NCBI RefSeq assembly: GCF_050948175.1
Contig: NW_027490098.1
Coordinates: forward strand, 992,001-1,056,000
DNA from: Xylocopa sonorina
Taxonomy: Eukaryota > Arthropoda > Insecta > Hymenoptera > Apidae
DNA: 64,000 nucleotides
Reading direction: 5' to 3'
Shown piece by piece: positions 62,509 to 64,000 of the stretch. How positions within the stretch are numbered: the stretch's first letter is position 1; each line of letters begins with the position of its first letter. The position numbers and the translations under genes are program-made. Under the pieces are notes generated by a model. It had not been told where the DNA came from. It did not search any database and saw nothing but the letters and a program-made list of their open reading frames with translations.

Positions 62509-64000
62509 GATACCTAGACATCTGCAAACGCTCTTTCCTTGCAAGGAAGTGTCGCATTAACATTCATATGAAGTGTAGACGAGGAATACATAACACTTCG
62601 CAAATGATATTATATCTTACCATGAAACATAGAAATGAGATTCGATATCGCGTTTTAAGAAGCATTAGAACTCTATTGCTACGATACGTAGACATCTGCA
62701 AACGCTATTTCCTTGCTAGGAAGTGTCGCATTTTCATTCATTTGAAGTGTAGACGAGGAATACATAACACTTCGCAAATCATGTTATATCTTACCATGAA
62801 ACATAGAAATGAGGTGCGATATCGCGTTTTAAGAATCATATGAACTCTATTGCTACGATACCTAGACATCTGCAAACGCTCTTTCCTTGCAAGGAAGTGT
62901 CGCATTAACATTCATATGAAGTGTAGACGAGGAATACATAACACTTCGCAAATCATGCTATATCTTACCATGAAACATAGAAATGAGATGCGATATCGCG
63001 TTTTAGGAAGCATTAGAACTCTATTGCTACGATACCTAGACATCTGCAAACGCTATTTCCTTGCAAGGACGTGTCGCATTTACGTTCATTTGAATCATAG
63101 ACGAGGAATGCATAACACTTCGCAATGAATATTATATCTTATCATGAAACACAAATATGAGATGCAATATCTCGATTTAAGAAGCATTTGAACTCTATTG
63201 CTTCGATACGTAGACATTTGCAAACGCTATTTCTTTGCAAGGAAGTGTCGCATTTACATTCATTTGAAGTGTAGACGAGGGATACATAACACTTGGCAAA
63301 TCATATTATATCTTACCATGAAACATAGAACTGAGATGCAATATCGCGTTTTAAGAAGCATTAGAACTCTATTGCTACGATACTTAGACATCTGCAAACG
63401 CTATTTCCTTGCAAGGAGGTGTCGCATTTACATTCATTTGAATCGTAGACGAGGAATGCATAACACTTCGCAATGAATATTAAATCTTACCATGAAACAT
63501 AGAAATGAGATGCAATATCTCGTTTTAAGAAGCATTTGAACTCAATTGCTTCGGTACGTAGACATCTGCAAACGCTATTTCCTTGCAAGGAAGTGTCGCA
63601 TTCACATTTATTTGAAGTGTAGACGAGGAATACATAACACTTCGCAAGTCATATTATATCTTACCATGAAACATAGAAATGAGATTCGATATCGCGTTTT
63701 AAGAAGCATTAGAACTCTATTGCTACGATACGTAGACATCTGCAAACGCTATTTCCTTGCCAGGAAGTGTCGCATTTTCATTCATTTGAAGTGTAGACGA
63801 GGAATACATAACACTTCGCAAATCATGTTATATCTTACCATGAAACATAGAAATGAGGTGCGATATCGCGTTTTAAGAATCATATGAACTCTATTGCTAC
63901 GATACCTAGACATCTGCAAACGCTCTTTCCTTGCAAGGAAGTGTCGCATTAACATTCATATGAAGTGTAGACGAGGAATACATAACACTTCGCAAATAAT
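62505..64000. repeat. 174-bp satellite array, right of the retrotransposon
   Basis: The same 174-bp satellite resumes directly after the LTR and runs to the window end (about 8.6 monomers). Removing the element and one copy of CTAC rejoins a normal monomer (TTGCTAC then GATACC), so left and right arrays were one. The monomers here are closest to those at 47.7-50.2 kb: the variants CATTTGCAAACGCTATTTCT, CACTTGGCAAATC and the short variant GAACTCA(A/T)TTGCTTCGGTACG occur in the same order in both places. Confidence 0.97.

Overview
This is a eukaryotic heterochromatin-like window with no host genes. Two things fill it: a long tandem satellite array with a 174-bp monomer (1-53527 and 62505-64000, roughly 316 monomers), and one apparently intact Ty3/gypsy LTR retrotransposon (53528-62504, 8,977 bp, minus strand) inserted inside one monomer. 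The gypsy pol type, the 4-bp target duplication and the CpG-rich element DNA beside an AT-rich satellite suggest an arthropod, probably an insect. A hymenopteran is only a guess. Monomer length, absence of genes and nested higher-order repeats (HORs) fit a centromeric or pericentromeric satellite, but function cannot be read from sequence.

Satellite layout: 1552-3639 is a 4-monomer HOR (696 bp, 3 copies). 3640-14577 is a heterogeneous block with recurrent short monomers. 14578-16665 is a 3-monomer HOR (522 bp, exactly 4 copies). 16666-23027 is mixed. 23028-29813 is a 13-monomer HOR (2,262 bp, 3 copies). 29814-30857 is a 6-monomer fragment of it. 30858-33641 is an 8-monomer HOR (1,392 bp, 2 copies). 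33642-46.9 kb holds large segmental duplications (offsets near 6.26 and 8.87 kb). 46.9-53.5 kb holds a tandem duplication of about 1.56 kb and diverged monomers, and the satellite right of the transposon belongs to this last type. Because 174 is 3x58, many monomers stay open in one frame and create long arginine-rich spurious ORFs, the longest 922 codons.

Retrotransposon layout, read on the minus strand: 5' LTR (62504-60971), a tRNA-Leu-like primer binding site, gag (60888-59569) with two zinc knuckles, then pol in the -1 frame with protease, reverse transcriptase, RNase H and integrase ending in a GPY/F module, a polypurine tract, and the 3' LTR (55061-53528). Gag and Pol appear to be joined by programmed -1 frameshifting at a G GGA AAC heptamer followed by a predicted pseudoknot. 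The pol frame runs through the polypurine tract and 97 codons into the 3' LTR. The two 1,534-bp LTRs differ at two positions, both flanks carry the 4-bp duplication CTAC, and both ORFs are open, so the insertion looks recent and possibly competent. No env gene is present.

The most notable points are the frameshift cassette, the pol tail encoded inside the LTR, the several HOR sizes within one array, two recurrent internal-deletion monomers that act as lineage tags, and a sharp cluster of single-base indels at 39.2-43.5 kb that may be assembly error.
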